DNA of 64,000 nt, taken from contig DATHTO010000005.1 of NCBI GenBank assembly GCA_035463115.1, forward strand, positions 30,033 to 94,032, given 5' to 3'. A program made the position numbers and the translations under genes. The notes under the pieces were generated by a model that worked only from the letters and a program-made list of their open reading frames with translations, was not told the DNA's origin and made no database searches. Each line of letters begins with the position of its first letter. The stretch's first letter is position 1. The stretch is from BPGL01 sp035463115. Its GTDB lineage: Bacteria > Actinomycetota > UBA4738 > HRBIN12. Shown in pieces: positions 44,441 to 51,991 of the stretch.

Positions 44441-45456
44441 CGACCGTGGAGACGGCGCAGCGGAGCGAGCGCACCTCTCGGGCGCCGACGGGCGACCGCC
44501 GGGCGTGGGTCCCGGTGGTGCTCGCTCTCCTCGTGACGTTCGCCGCCGCACGCATCGGCGACCCCGCGCAGGTGGCGTGGCTCCGGAACTTCCTGATCGT
44601 GTTCGGCTCGTTGCTGGTCGAGGCGGTGCCCTTCGTCGTGCTCGGCGCCTTCGTGAGCGCCGGGATCGAGGTGCTCGTCCCGGCATCGGCGTTCGCGCGC
44701 ATCGGGCGGCTCCCGCGATCGATGCAGGCGCCGGCCGCCGCGCTCGCGGGCGTCACGTTCCCCGTGTGCGAATGCGGATCGGTGCCCGTCGCGCGCCGGC
44801 TCGTCGCGAAGGGACTCGCGCCCTCGGCGGCCGTCACGTTCATGCTCGCGGCGCCGATCGTGAACCCCGTCGTCGTCGCGTCGACGTTCGTCGCGTACCG
44901 CGGCCGCGACACCTTGTGGGTCATGGTCGGAGGACGGTTCCTCCTCGGCCTCGTCGTCGCCATCGTCGTCGGATGGGTGATCGGCGCGAGACGTCCGGAG
45001 GACCTGCTCCGACGCGCCCCGGCGCTCGAGGCGCACGAGGTCGACGCCGCGGAACCACGCTGGCGACGGTTCGCCGGTCACCTGTCGGGCGACGTGGTGT
45101 TCATGGCGAGGTTCCTGATCATCGGCGCCGCGATCGCGGCCGCGATCCAGACGTTCGTTCCGCAGACGATCGTCGACGGGCTCGCGTCGCTCCCGGTCCT
45201 CAGCCTCGTCGCGATGATGGGACTGGCGTTCCTCATGTCGCTCTGCTCGGAATCCGACGCGTTCGTCGCGGCGTCGTTCGTCTCGTTCGGTCCCGGCCCG
45301 CAGCTCGCCTTCCTCGTGTTCGGACCGATGGTCGACACGAAGCTCACCGCGCTCTACATCGGGACCTACAGCCGCGGGTTCTTCCGCACGGTGCTGGTGA
45401 CCGTCGCGGCGACCACGTTGGTCGCGACGCTGTGGATCGAGGTGCTGTTCGGATGA
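44437..45456 (+). CDS. YraQ/ArsP-type permease (UPF0718)
   Basis: A 339-residue permease with about eight hydrophobic spans in two repeats. The hallmark PVCECGS (about 109-115) and the matching second-half CSESD motif (about 270) mark this family, whose members include methylarsenite exporter ArsP and uncharacterised YraQ/YcgR proteins. VEAVPFVVLGAFVSAGIEV is the first conserved span. The ATG overlaps the upstream stop (ATGA), and its own stop overlaps the next start in the same way, so three genes are translationally linked. There are no ars genes here; the adjacent zinc genes hint at a metal role, unproven. Confidence 0.88.
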   Translation: MTTVETAQRSERTSRAPTGDRRAWVPVVLALLVTFAAARIGDPAQVAWLRNFLIVFGSLLVEAVPFVVLGAFVSAGIEVLVPASAFARIGRLPRSMQAPAAALAGVTFPVCECGSVPVARRLVAKGLAPSAAVTFMLAAPIVNPVVVASTFVAYRGRDTLWVMVGGRFLLGLVVAIVVGWVIGARRPEDLLRRAPALEAHEVDAAEPRWRRFAGHLSGDVVFMARFLIIGAAIAAAIQTFVPQTIVDGLASLPVLSLVAMMGLAFLMSLCSESDAFVAASFVSFGPGPQLAFLVFGPMVDTKLTALYIGTYSRGFFRTVLVTVAATTLVATLWIEVLFG

Positions 45457-46166
45457 CGCGATGGTCCGCGCTGCGCGTCGCCACCGGAGGCGTGCTCGCC
45501 GCGTGGGCGGGGCTGTTCTGGTTCCTGCTGGCGACCGATCGGACGGCGTTGTTCCTGTCGAGCCGCACCGAGTGGCTCGTGCCGTCGGGCGCCGTGCTCC
45601 TGACGCTCGCGGCCATCGGCAGACTCGCGAGCGCCCGCACCGTGCCGGGCGGCGACGGCGCCGATGCGCTCACCCGGCGGGACGCGTGGACCCTCGGCGC
45701 GATCGCGCTGCCGGTGGTGATCCTCGTCGCGATGCCCCCGGTCACGCTCGGCACGTATGCGGTCGGCAAGCGGGCGAGCTTCGTCGGGTCGTCGGTCGGC
45801 TCGAGCGTGCGTGTCGTGAGCGGCTCGCTCGACTTCGTCGACGTCGCGGCGGCGCAGAGCTTCGACGACGCGGCCAGGGTCCTCGCGAAGCGGGCCGGCG
45901 AGCCGATCGCCCTCGACGGCATCGTCTCGGCCACCGAGGGGCTCCCTCCCGACGAGTTCCTGCTGACCCGGTTCATCGTGACGTGCTGCACGGCCGATGC
46001 GACGATCGCGCAGGTGCGGGTCGTGGGCGCGCCACCGGGCGCGTTCGAGCCCGACCAGTGGGTCGAGGTCCGTGGCCGCATCTATCCGGTCGGACGCGAG
46101 GTCCTCGTCGCGGCCGAGCGCGTCGAGGCGATCCCGGCGCCGCCGGATCCCTACCTCACGCCGTAG
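45453..46166 (+). CDS. TIGR03943/YcgQ-like membrane protein, partner of the UPF0718 permease
   Basis: A 237-residue protein. Two or three N-terminal spans (GGVLAAWAGLFWFLLA, about 12-27; SGAVLLTLAAIG) are followed by an extracytoplasmic domain with TRFIVTCCTADATIAQV (about 169-185), containing adjacent cysteines, and VEVRGRIYPVGREVLVAAE. This pairing and domain order match the TIGR03943 proteins found beside UPF0718 permeases (YcgQ with YcgR in Bacillus). The Cys pair and nearby acidic residues may bind a ligand or metal. It is coupled to the permease by ATGA. Its last 11 bases overlap the convergent zur gene. Confidence 0.85.
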   Translation: MTRWSALRVATGGVLAAWAGLFWFLLATDRTALFLSSRTEWLVPSGAVLLTLAAIGRLASARTVPGGDGADALTRRDAWTLGAIALPVVILVAMPPVTLGTYAVGKRASFVGSSVGSSVRVVSGSLDFVDVAAAQSFDDAARVLAKRAGEPIALDGIVSATEGLPPDEFLLTRFIVTCCTADATIAQVRVVGAPPGAFEPDQWVEVRGRIYPVGREVLVAAERVEAIPAPPDPYLTP

Positions 46167-46638
46167 CGCCGCTCGACGCTCGGCCGGATCGGCCGGCCAC
46201 GCAGTCGCCGCAGGTGCCGATCAGGTCGAGGCGGTGCGCGACGGTCGCGAACCCGCTGCGCTTCGCGAGGCGCGTGACGGTCCGGTCCACGTCGGCCTCG
46301 AGCGCCGCGGGGATCGTCACGTCCTCGACGCGGCCGCACGCCGAGCAGATCAGATGGTGATGGTGCTCGGTGAGCGTCTCGGCGAGCTCGTACCGCGCGA
46401 AGTCCTCGTCCGTGACGACCCGGCGCACGGCGCCGGCCTGCTCGAGCACGGCGAGGTTCCGGTACGCGGAGCTCTGCGGCAGCGCCGAGGCGGTCAGGAG
46501 GTCGCCGATCGGGAGCGGCTTCTCGGCCGCGAGCAACGCGCCGATCAGGCGCCGACGCCCGGCCGTGTAGCGCTGGCCGACCGCGGCGAGCCGGCGAGCG
46601 ACGACCGCGTGCGCGTCGCGGCGTTCCGCGCCGGTCAC
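46156..46638 (-). CDS. zur: Zinc uptake regulator (Fur family)
   Basis: A 160-residue Fur-family repressor. A winged helix (about 15-85; QSSAYRNLAVLEQAGAV is the recognition segment) is followed by the dimerisation domain with LTEHHHHLICSACG (about 87-100) and a second Cys pair TCGDC (about 141-145), which form the structural zinc site. Its place as last gene of the znuACB operon, and the Zur-like palindrome at the znuA start, indicate Zur rather than Fur. GTG 46636-46638 overlaps the znuB stop. In zinc excess it should repress this operon, including itself. Confidence 0.92.
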   Translation of the reverse strand: MTGAERRDAHAVVARRLAAVGQRYTAGRRRLIGALLAAEKPLPIGDLLTASALPQSSAYRNLAVLEQAGAVRRVVTDEDFARYELAETLTEHHHHLICSACGRVEDVTIPAALEADVDRTVTRLAKRSGFATVAHRLDLIGTCGDCVAGRSGRASSGATA

Positions 46639-47486
46639 GCCGCCGCCCTCACGGGGGACCGAGCGAGCGCGCGGCGGGCGATCGAGGCGACGGCGAACAC
46701 GACGGCCGCCAGCAGGACGATCGTTCCGCCGGGCGCCAGGCCCCAGAACCTCGAGGCGGCGAGTCCCGCGACCGACGTCACGAGTCCGACGCCGATCGCG
46801 ATCCGCAGGGTGCCCGCGAACGATCGGGCGAGCAGCTGCGCGGTGGCGACGGGCAGCACCATCATCGCCGCGACGAGCAGGATGCCGACGATCCGCATCG
46901 CAGCGACGACGGCGACGGCGGTCACGACGGCCAGCAGCGCGTTCAGCGCGTCGACCGGCAGACCGGCGACCCTCGACCAGTCGTCGTCGGTGACCACCGA
47001 GAACAACGGCCTGCGGAGCGCCACCACGACCGCGACGACGCCGACCGCCAGGGCGACGATCGAGGCGACCTCGCTGCGCGTCACGGTGAGCGGCGCTCCG
47101 AACAGGTACGACAGGACCTGGCCGTCGAGCCCGTCAGCGCGCGACAGCAGCACCACACCGAGCGCGATCCCCGAGTAGAAGAGGATCGCGAGGGCGACGT
47201 CGCCGGACGCGCGACGTCGCCGACGGAGCCATTCGACCCCCACGGCCCCCGCGATCGCGAACGCGAGCGCCACCCAGAGCTCGGCGACACCGAGCAGCAC
47301 GCCTGCGCCGACGCCGGCGAACGCGACGTGGCCGATCCCGTCACCGATCAGCGACAGCCGCTTCTGCACGAGGAACGTGCCGATCAGGGGCGCGAACACG
47401 CCCACGCAGAGCGCCGCCAGCAGGGCGCGCTGCATGAACCCGAGCTCGAACGGATACGGCAGACCGGCGGCGAGCGCTCGCGTCAC
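46635..47486 (-). CDS. znuB: Zinc ABC transporter permease
   Basis: A 283-residue membrane subunit of the ABC-3 family. It starts GFMQRALLAALCVGVFAPLI, followed by TFLVQKRLSLIGDGIGHVAF (the conserved cytoplasmic loop that meets ZnuC) and about seven further spans, including MRIVGILLVAAMMVLPVATA. GTG 47484-47486 overlaps the znuC stop as GTGA, and its TGA overlaps the zur start. It forms the zinc channel with ZnuC ATPase and the ZnuA binding lipoprotein. Manganese or iron is a less likely cargo, given the linked zur gene. Confidence 0.92.
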   Translation of the reverse strand: MTRALAAGLPYPFELGFMQRALLAALCVGVFAPLIGTFLVQKRLSLIGDGIGHVAFAGVGAGVLLGVAELWVALAFAIAGAVGVEWLRRRRRASGDVALAILFYSGIALGVVLLSRADGLDGQVLSYLFGAPLTVTRSEVASIVALAVGVVAVVVALRRPLFSVVTDDDWSRVAGLPVDALNALLAVVTAVAVVAAMRIVGILLVAAMMVLPVATAQLLARSFAGTLRIAIGVGLVTSVAGLAASRFWGLAPGGTIVLLAAVVFAVASIARRALARSPVRAAA

Positions 47487-48265
47487 CGCAGCTCCTCCAG
47501 CCACAGCGGAAGGTCTTCGGCGTGGATGCCGAGGCTCACGCCCGAGCTCGCCAGCTCGGCGGGAGAGCCGTCGAACACGACGGACCCCTTCAGCACGACC
47601 ACTCGGTCGACGTCGTGGGCAACCGCCGAGAGCTCGTGCGACACGAGGAGCACGCCGGCGCCGTGTTCGCGGATCTCGTGCAGCAGCGCGTCGCGGAAGC
47701 GCCGCTGCGACCCCTGGTCGACGCCGGCGATCGGCTCGTCGAGGACGAGGAGCGACGGCGAGCTGGCGAACGCGCGAGCGATGAACGCGCGCTGCTGCTG
47801 TCCACCCGACAGCTCGTTCAGCGGCCGCCTCGCGAGCTCCGCGAGACCGACGGATTCGAGCGCGTGCGCGACGGCGTCGCGGTCCCCACGGCCGAAGGGT
47901 CGCCACCACCGCCCGTCCGTCAGGCGACCGGACTCGACGAGCTCCTCGACGGTCGCGGGAACCTCCGACGCGAGCGACGGACGCTGGGGCACGTACCCGA
48001 GCCGACCACGGTCGCGCAGACGTTCGGGGCGTCCGCCGAACAGCCGGACGGAGCCCGACCACGGCTCGAGGCGGCCGAGCAGCAGCTGCAGGAGCGTGGA
48101 CTTCCCCGACCCGTTCGGACCGACCAGCGCCACGAACTCGCGCGGCGCCACCGTGAGATCGACGTCTCGCAGCACGGCATCGCGGCCGTAGCCGAAGGTG
48201 AGACCCTCGGCGACCAGCATCGGCGACGTCGTCGCCGCACGGTCAGTCGCAGCCGAGACCGTCAC
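47483..48265 (-). CDS. znuC: Zinc ABC transporter ATP-binding protein
   Basis: A protein of up to 260 residues with Walker A GPNGSGKSTLL (about 49-59), the Q loop in YVPQRP, signature LSGGQQQRA (about 144-152), Walker B LLVLDEPIAGVD (about 164-175) and the His switch in LVSHELSAV. Conserved sequence begins at MLVAEGLTFGYG, so an internal ATG about 15 codons in is also possible. From GTG 48263-48265 the frame overlaps the end of znuA by 23 bases. It powers zinc import with ZnuA and ZnuB. Confidence 0.92.
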   Translation of the reverse strand: MTVSAATDRAATTSPMLVAEGLTFGYGRDAVLRDVDLTVAPREFVALVGPNGSGKSTLLQLLLGRLEPWSGSVRLFGGRPERLRDRGRLGYVPQRPSLASEVPATVEELVESGRLTDGRWWRPFGRGDRDAVAHALESVGLAELARRPLNELSGGQQQRAFIARAFASSPSLLVLDEPIAGVDQGSQRRFRDALLHEIREHGAGVLLVSHELSAVAHDVDRVVVLKGSVVFDGSPAELASSGVSLGIHAEDLPLWLEELR

Positions 48266-49196
48266 GGAGCGCCTCCAGGTTCGCGCGCATCACCGAAAGG
48301 TAGTCCTCGCCGGCGTCGAGGCGCTCGGCGGTCAGCCCTTCGAGCGGATCGAGGACGTCGGTACGGACGCCCGCCTCCGAGGCCAGCGTCTCTCCGACCG
48401 CCGGCGAGACGAGCGACTCCACGAAGATCGTCGTGACGCCCTCGGCGGTCACCAGCTCGCGGAGCTCCGCGAGCCGCTGCGGATCGGGTTCGGCCTCGGG
48501 CGACACGCCCGAGATCGCTTCCTGCTCGAGGCCGTACGCGTCGGCGAGGTACCCGAACGCCGCGTGGCTGACGACCAGCAGGCGGGTGTCGCACGTCGCC
48601 AGACCCGAGCGGAACGCCTCGTCGAGGGAGGCGAGCTCTGACCGGAAGGACCGGACGGCGTCCGACGACGCCGTCCCGGGTGCCGCGTCGTTCAGCGCGT
48701 CGGCGACCCGCTCCACCATCTCGGCGTACCGCGTCGGGTCGAGCCAGACGTGCGGATCGGCCTCGAGTTCGTCGTCGTGCTCGCCCGCGTCGGTCTCCTC
48801 GTGGTCGCCGGCCTCGTCGGCGCCCACGTGGTCGCCGGCCTCGTGGTGGTCGTCCGGGGGCGGGAGATCCACGAGCTCGGCTGTGATGTCGACGACGACG
48901 CCGGTGGCCTCTCCGAGGGCGTCCTCGACCGCAGGTTGGAAGCCGCCACCCGCGTACAGCACGACGTCGGCCGTCGCGATCGCCTCGATGTCGTCGGGGG
49001 TCAGCTCGACGTCGTGGGGTTCCGCGCCGGGCGGCGTGAGTTCGATCACCTCGACGGCGTCCCCCGCGACCCGGCGGACGGCCTCGGCGAGCGGATAGAA
49101 GCTCGCGACGGCCGTCACGGCGCCGTCGGACGCGCTCGGCGCAGGCGCGCACGCGGCCACGAGGGATGCGATCGCAAGACTGAGAATCACTCTCAT
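48243..49196 (-). CDS. znuA: Zinc-binding lipoprotein
   Basis: A 317-residue substrate-binding protein of the cluster A-I metal group. The signal ends in a lipobox LVAAC (Cys16), so it is tethered to the outer face of the membrane. Metal ligands are expected at EPHDVELT (about 60), DPHVWLDP (about 147) and VVSHAAFGY (about 207), plus a late acidic residue. Between the first two lies a His/Asp/Glu-rich loop (about 113-145), typical of zinc- rather than manganese-binding members. ATG 49194-49196 gives a complete signal peptide; it lies inside the Zur-like palindrome, and the promoter suggests an almost leaderless mRNA. Confidence 0.93.
   Translation of the reverse strand: MRVILSLAIASLVAACAPAPSASDGAVTAVASFYPLAEAVRRVAGDAVEVIELTPPGAEPHDVELTPDDIEAIATADVVLYAGGGFQPAVEDALGEATGVVVDITAELVDLPPPDDHHEAGDHVGADEAGDHEETDAGEHDDELEADPHVWLDPTRYAEMVERVADALNDAAPGTASSDAVRSFRSELASLDEAFRSGLATCDTRLLVVSHAAFGYLADAYGLEQEAISGVSPEAEPDPQRLAELRELVTAEGVTTIFVESLVSPAVGETLASEAGVRTDVLDPLEGLTAERLDAGEDYLSVMRANLEALRDGLGCD
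49181..49195 (-). promoter_or_regulatory. Zur-like operator overlapping the znuA start codon
   Basis: On the minus strand TGAGAGTGATTCTCA matches the actinobacterial Zur consensus TGAAAATGATTTTCA (as I know it) at 12 of 15 positions, and it is symmetric at the ends (TGAGA/TCTCA). It begins at the second base of the znuA ATG, so repressor binding would sit directly over the transcription and translation start. Confidence 0.7.
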
Positions 49197-49206
49197 TCCA
49201 GCCCGT

Positions 49207-49235
49207 ACCGTAGCAGCCCGACGGCCGACGGTCGA
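49207..49235 (-). promoter_or_regulatory. znuA promoter
   Basis: On the minus strand TCGACC (49230-49235) and TACGGT (49207-49212) are separated by 17 bases. The -10 ends ten bases before the znuA ATG, so the transcript should start within a few bases of the codon. The Zur-like site lies immediately downstream. Confidence 0.5.
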
Positions 49236-49267
49236 GCGCGCGACGCGGCGGTGTAGCGTTTCCCGCC

Positions 49268-50299
49268 GTGACGGTGCGGGTGGGGATCGGCTTGTTCACG
49301 GCCCAGCTTCCGAGCGGTTCGCGCCGGACGTTCGAACGGGAGTACCGCGACACGATCGAGCTCGTGAAGCTCGCCGAGCACGCGGGGTTCGATTCCGCAT
49401 GGGTCAGCGAGCACCACGGATCGTCCGACGGGTACCTCCCCTCGCTGTTCGTCCTGCTCGGCGCGCTCGCGGCGACGACCGACCGGATCCGGCTCGGCAC
49501 CGGCGTGGTCCTGACGCCCCTCCACGACCCGATCCGGCTCGCCGAGGACGCCGCGGTCGTCGATCAGATCTCGGGAGGCCGCCTCGACGTCGGCCTCGGT
49601 CTCGGCTGGCGCGAGGAGGAGTTCCGGATGCTCCGGATCCCGATCGCGGAACGTCTCCGGCGGCACGTCGAGACCGTGCAGATCCTGCGCCGCGCGTGGA
49701 GCGGCGAGCGGTTCTCGTTCGAAGGCGAGGTCTTCCGGTACGACCGGGTCCGGGTCACGCCGCCGCCCGCGCAGCCCGGCGGCCCGCCGATCCTGCTCGG
49801 CGGCTACGTCGCGTCGGCGTTCCGACGCGCCGGCGAGCTCGCCGACGGACACATCACCGACGCCGACGACGCCGCCGCGCTCGGTGAGGCGTTCGCCGGC
49901 GTCGACGCGGGCGCACGAGCCGCGGGCAAGGACCCGAGCTCCCTACGGTTCGTGCTGATGCAGAACGCGTTCGTGACGAACGACGGCGACGCGTGGCCGA
50001 TCGTGCGCGACGGAGTGCTCCACCAGTGGGGCTCGTACGAGGCCTGGGCGAACGGCCACGACACGCCGGAGCATGACTCGCTCGAACCGTCGGTGAGCGA
50101 CGAGGACGCCGCCCGCGTGGCGACCGTCACCGGGTCGCCACGTGAGGTCGCGGAACGCCTCGCCGCCGTCGTCGAGCCGTGGCGCGACCGCGGCGTCGAA
50201 CTCGTGGTGCGGCTCCACTACCCCGGGATGGAGCTCGCGCCCGCCGCGGAGGCGGTCGAGCTCTTCGCCGAACACGTGGTGCCCGCGCTCCGAGGCTGA
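49268..50299 (+). CDS. LLM-class (luciferase-like) flavin- or F420-dependent oxidoreductase
   Basis: A 343-residue TIM-barrel protein of the luciferase-like monooxygenase group. AWVSEHHGSSDGYLPS (about 45-60), RIRLGTGVVLTPLHDPIRLA (about 75-94) and GGRLDVGLGLGWREEEF (about 102-118) are family landmarks. Members use FMNH2 or, in actinobacteria, often F420; the sequence does not settle which. The substrate is unknown. GTG 49268 lies 8 bases from TAGCGT (49254-49259), suggesting a leaderless mRNA. The gene is divergent from znuA and convergent with mutY. Confidence 0.87.
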   Translation: MTVRVGIGLFTAQLPSGSRRTFEREYRDTIELVKLAEHAGFDSAWVSEHHGSSDGYLPSLFVLLGALAATTDRIRLGTGVVLTPLHDPIRLAEDAAVVDQISGGRLDVGLGLGWREEEFRMLRIPIAERLRRHVETVQILRRAWSGERFSFEGEVFRYDRVRVTPPPAQPGGPPILLGGYVASAFRRAGELADGHITDADDAAALGEAFAGVDAGARAAGKDPSSLRFVLMQNAFVTNDGDAWPIVRDGVLHQWGSYEAWANGHDTPEHDSLEPSVSDEDAARVATVTGSPREVAERLAAVVEPWRDRGVELVVRLHYPGMELAPAAEAVELFAEHVVPALRG

Positions 50300-50331
50300 C
50301 GACGGACCCGCTCGGCTGCGTGCGCGGCCGC

Positions 50332-51219
50332 TCAGGCTCCGAGCCGCAGCCCCCCGTCGGGGAGCCGTTCGGCGAGGCCGTCGCGCACGAGTCCATCGAC
50401 GGCCGCGCGGATCCGCTCCCGTGGTTCCGCGATCGCGTCCGCCAGCGCCGGCACGTCGACCGGGCCACCGGCGCGCAGCGCCGCGAGCACGCGTCCACGG
50501 AGCTGCCGCAGCGATCCTTCGAACGGTGCCTGACGGCGGGACGGGGGCACGGCCGTCCGGCCCGAGGCGCGGAACGAGCAGCGACGCAGAGGGCAGGCAT
50601 CGCATCGCGGCTGCGGCCGGCAGGCCGTGCGTCCGAGGTCCATCAGCGCCTGGTTCCAATCGCCCGGCCGCGTCCTGGGGACCCACCGGTCCGCCGCGTC
50701 GACCAGATCGCGGGGCGCGACCTCGTCGGGTTCCCCGCCGAACAGGTACCGGGCGGCGATCCGTCGAACGTTCGTGTCGACCGCGGCGCGTCTGGCCCCG
50801 AACGCGATCGAGGCGACCGCCGATGCCGTGTAGGGACCGACGCCGGCGAGCGCGACCAGGTCCTCGACGTCGCGCGGCACGAGGCCCCCGTGACGCCCGA
50901 CGATCGCCTGCGCGGCGTCGTGGAGCGCGACCGCGCGACGGTGATAGCCGAGGCCGGCCCACGCCGTGATCACGTCGCTGCGACGGGCGCGAGCGAGCGT
51001 CCCGACGTCGGGGAACCGAGCGACGAACGCCTCGAAGATCGGCGCCACGCGAGGCGCCTGCGTCTGCTGGAGCATGACCTCGCTCACGAGGACGCGGTAG
51101 GCGTCGGGCGGATCCGAGCGCCAGGGGTACGCCTCTCGTCGGGGCTCGTACCACTCGAAGAGACGTCGTCGATCCGCCGAGACCGCCGGCCCCACGGTGG
51201 TCGCTGCGCTCGGCGGCAC
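50332..51219 (-). CDS. mutY: A/G-specific adenine glycosylase
   Basis: A 295-residue base-excision repair enzyme that removes adenine mispaired with 8-oxoguanine. SEVMLQQTQAPRV (about 46-58) holds the catalytic Glu, LAGVGPYTASAV (about 124-135) the helix-hairpin-helix and VDTNVRRI follows; the catalytic Asp is in GDWNQALMDLG (about 187-197). The iron-sulfur loop reads C-x5-C-x2-C-x4-C instead of the canonical C-x6-C-x2-C-x5-C. The C-terminal NUDIX-like 8-oxoG-sensing domain is absent or replaced by a short winged-helix-like tail, as in other short actinobacterial forms. It follows the small gene at 51228-51413 by eight bases. Confidence 0.9.
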   Translation of the reverse strand: MPPSAATTVGPAVSADRRRLFEWYEPRREAYPWRSDPPDAYRVLVSEVMLQQTQAPRVAPIFEAFVARFPDVGTLARARRSDVITAWAGLGYHRRAVALHDAAQAIVGRHGGLVPRDVEDLVALAGVGPYTASAVASIAFGARRAAVDTNVRRIAARYLFGGEPDEVAPRDLVDAADRWVPRTRPGDWNQALMDLGRTACRPQPRCDACPLRRCSFRASGRTAVPPSRRQAPFEGSLRQLRGRVLAALRAGGPVDVPALADAIAEPRERIRAAVDGLVRDGLAERLPDGGLRLGA

Positions 51220-51227
51220 GGCGGCGA

Positions 51228-51413
51228 TCAGAAGCCGGTCTTCGCCTCGCGGCTCGGCATCGCGTCGACGGCGCTCGCGAGGGAGCCGTGGATCGCGGTG
51301 AAGAGCTCCGCGACGTAGTCGGGACGCAGCTCCGGCCCCGCGGTTCCGCGCACCGCGGACGCGGTCATCTCGACGGCCTTGTCGAACACGTGCCAGTCGC
51401 TCTCGCGGGACAT
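51228..51413 (-). CDS. Small protein of unknown function (61 residues)
   Basis: A 61-residue reading frame with a strong ribosome site (AGGAGG, 9 bases before ATG 51411-51413) and a regular, mainly helical composition: an N-terminal SRESDWHVFDKAVEMTASAV helix, then a PELRPDYVAELFTAIH helix. Its stop lies eight bases before the mutY start on the same strand, so the two are probably co-transcribed. I do not recognise the family. The ribosome site and typical codon use argue that it is a real gene. Confidence 0.7.
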   Translation of the reverse strand: MSRESDWHVFDKAVEMTASAVRGTAGPELRPDYVAELFTAIHGSLASAVDAMPSREAKTGF

Positions 51414-51535
51414 CGGGGCGGACCTCCTGTTCGGGAACGTTCCTCGTCGTCGTCGCCCGGACGCGGGCGCGCGGTCCAGGCTAGCCGACGGCGCTCCGGA
51501 CGAACGTCGACGCCGAACTTCGGCCAAGATGTCGA

Positions 51536-51555
51536 ACGAACGCCGCTCCGTTCGT
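51536..51555. promoter_or_regulatory. Inverted repeat upstream of the YCII-ECF genes
   Basis: ACGAACG-CCGCTC-CGTTCGT is a perfect 7-bp inverted repeat, 55 bases before the YCII start and between it and the divergent small gene. A related ACGAACG copy occurs near 51500. It could be a regulator site or part of a promoter. The remaining ~140 bases of the intergenic region show nothing clear. Confidence 0.4.
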
Positions 51556-51610
51556 CGGAAGGGATGAAGGCGGCCGATCGGCGGGCGCCAACGCACCTGA
51601 GGAGGGGACC

Positions 51611-51985
51611 GTGAAGTACATGCTGTTGATCTACGGGGACGAGAAGGCGGCGGCCCAGCAGCGGGAGTCGCTGTCGGAGGAGGACCAGCAGAAGTACATG
51701 CAGACCTGGTTCGACTACACCGACTGGCTGGGCCAGAAGGGATGGCTCGTCGCGGGCGACGCGCTCCTCGACACGTCGCAGGCGACCAGCGTGCGCGTCC
51801 AGGGCGGCGACCGGGTCGTCACCGACGGACCCTTCGCGGAAACGAAGGAGCAGCTCGGCGGCTACTACCTGCTCGACGTGCAGAACGTCGACGATGCGAT
51901 CGAGGCGGCGGCGCAGTGCCCCGGCGCCCAGTACGGCACGATCGAGCTCCGTCCCCTGATGGAGTTCGACCAGGCGCCGTCCTGA
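51611..51985 (+). CDS. YCII/DGPF-domain protein
   Basis: A 124-residue YCII-related protein with a ferredoxin-like fold. It opens MKYMLLIYGDE and contains the family motif TDGPFAETKEQLGGYYLLDV (about 71-90), whose DGPF gives the alternative name, and it ends in the IELRPL strand. Such genes stand next to ECF42 sigma factors in many actinobacteria and their role is unclear. GAGGAGGGGACC provides a strong ribosome site for the start at 51611. The ECF gene follows after six bases. Confidence 0.93.
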   Translation: MKYMLLIYGDEKAAAQQRESLSEEDQQKYMQTWFDYTDWLGQKGWLVAGDALLDTSQATSVRVQGGDRVVTDGPFAETKEQLGGYYLLDVQNVDDAIEAAAQCPGAQYGTIELRPLMEFDQAPS

Positions 51986-51991
51986 CGACGC

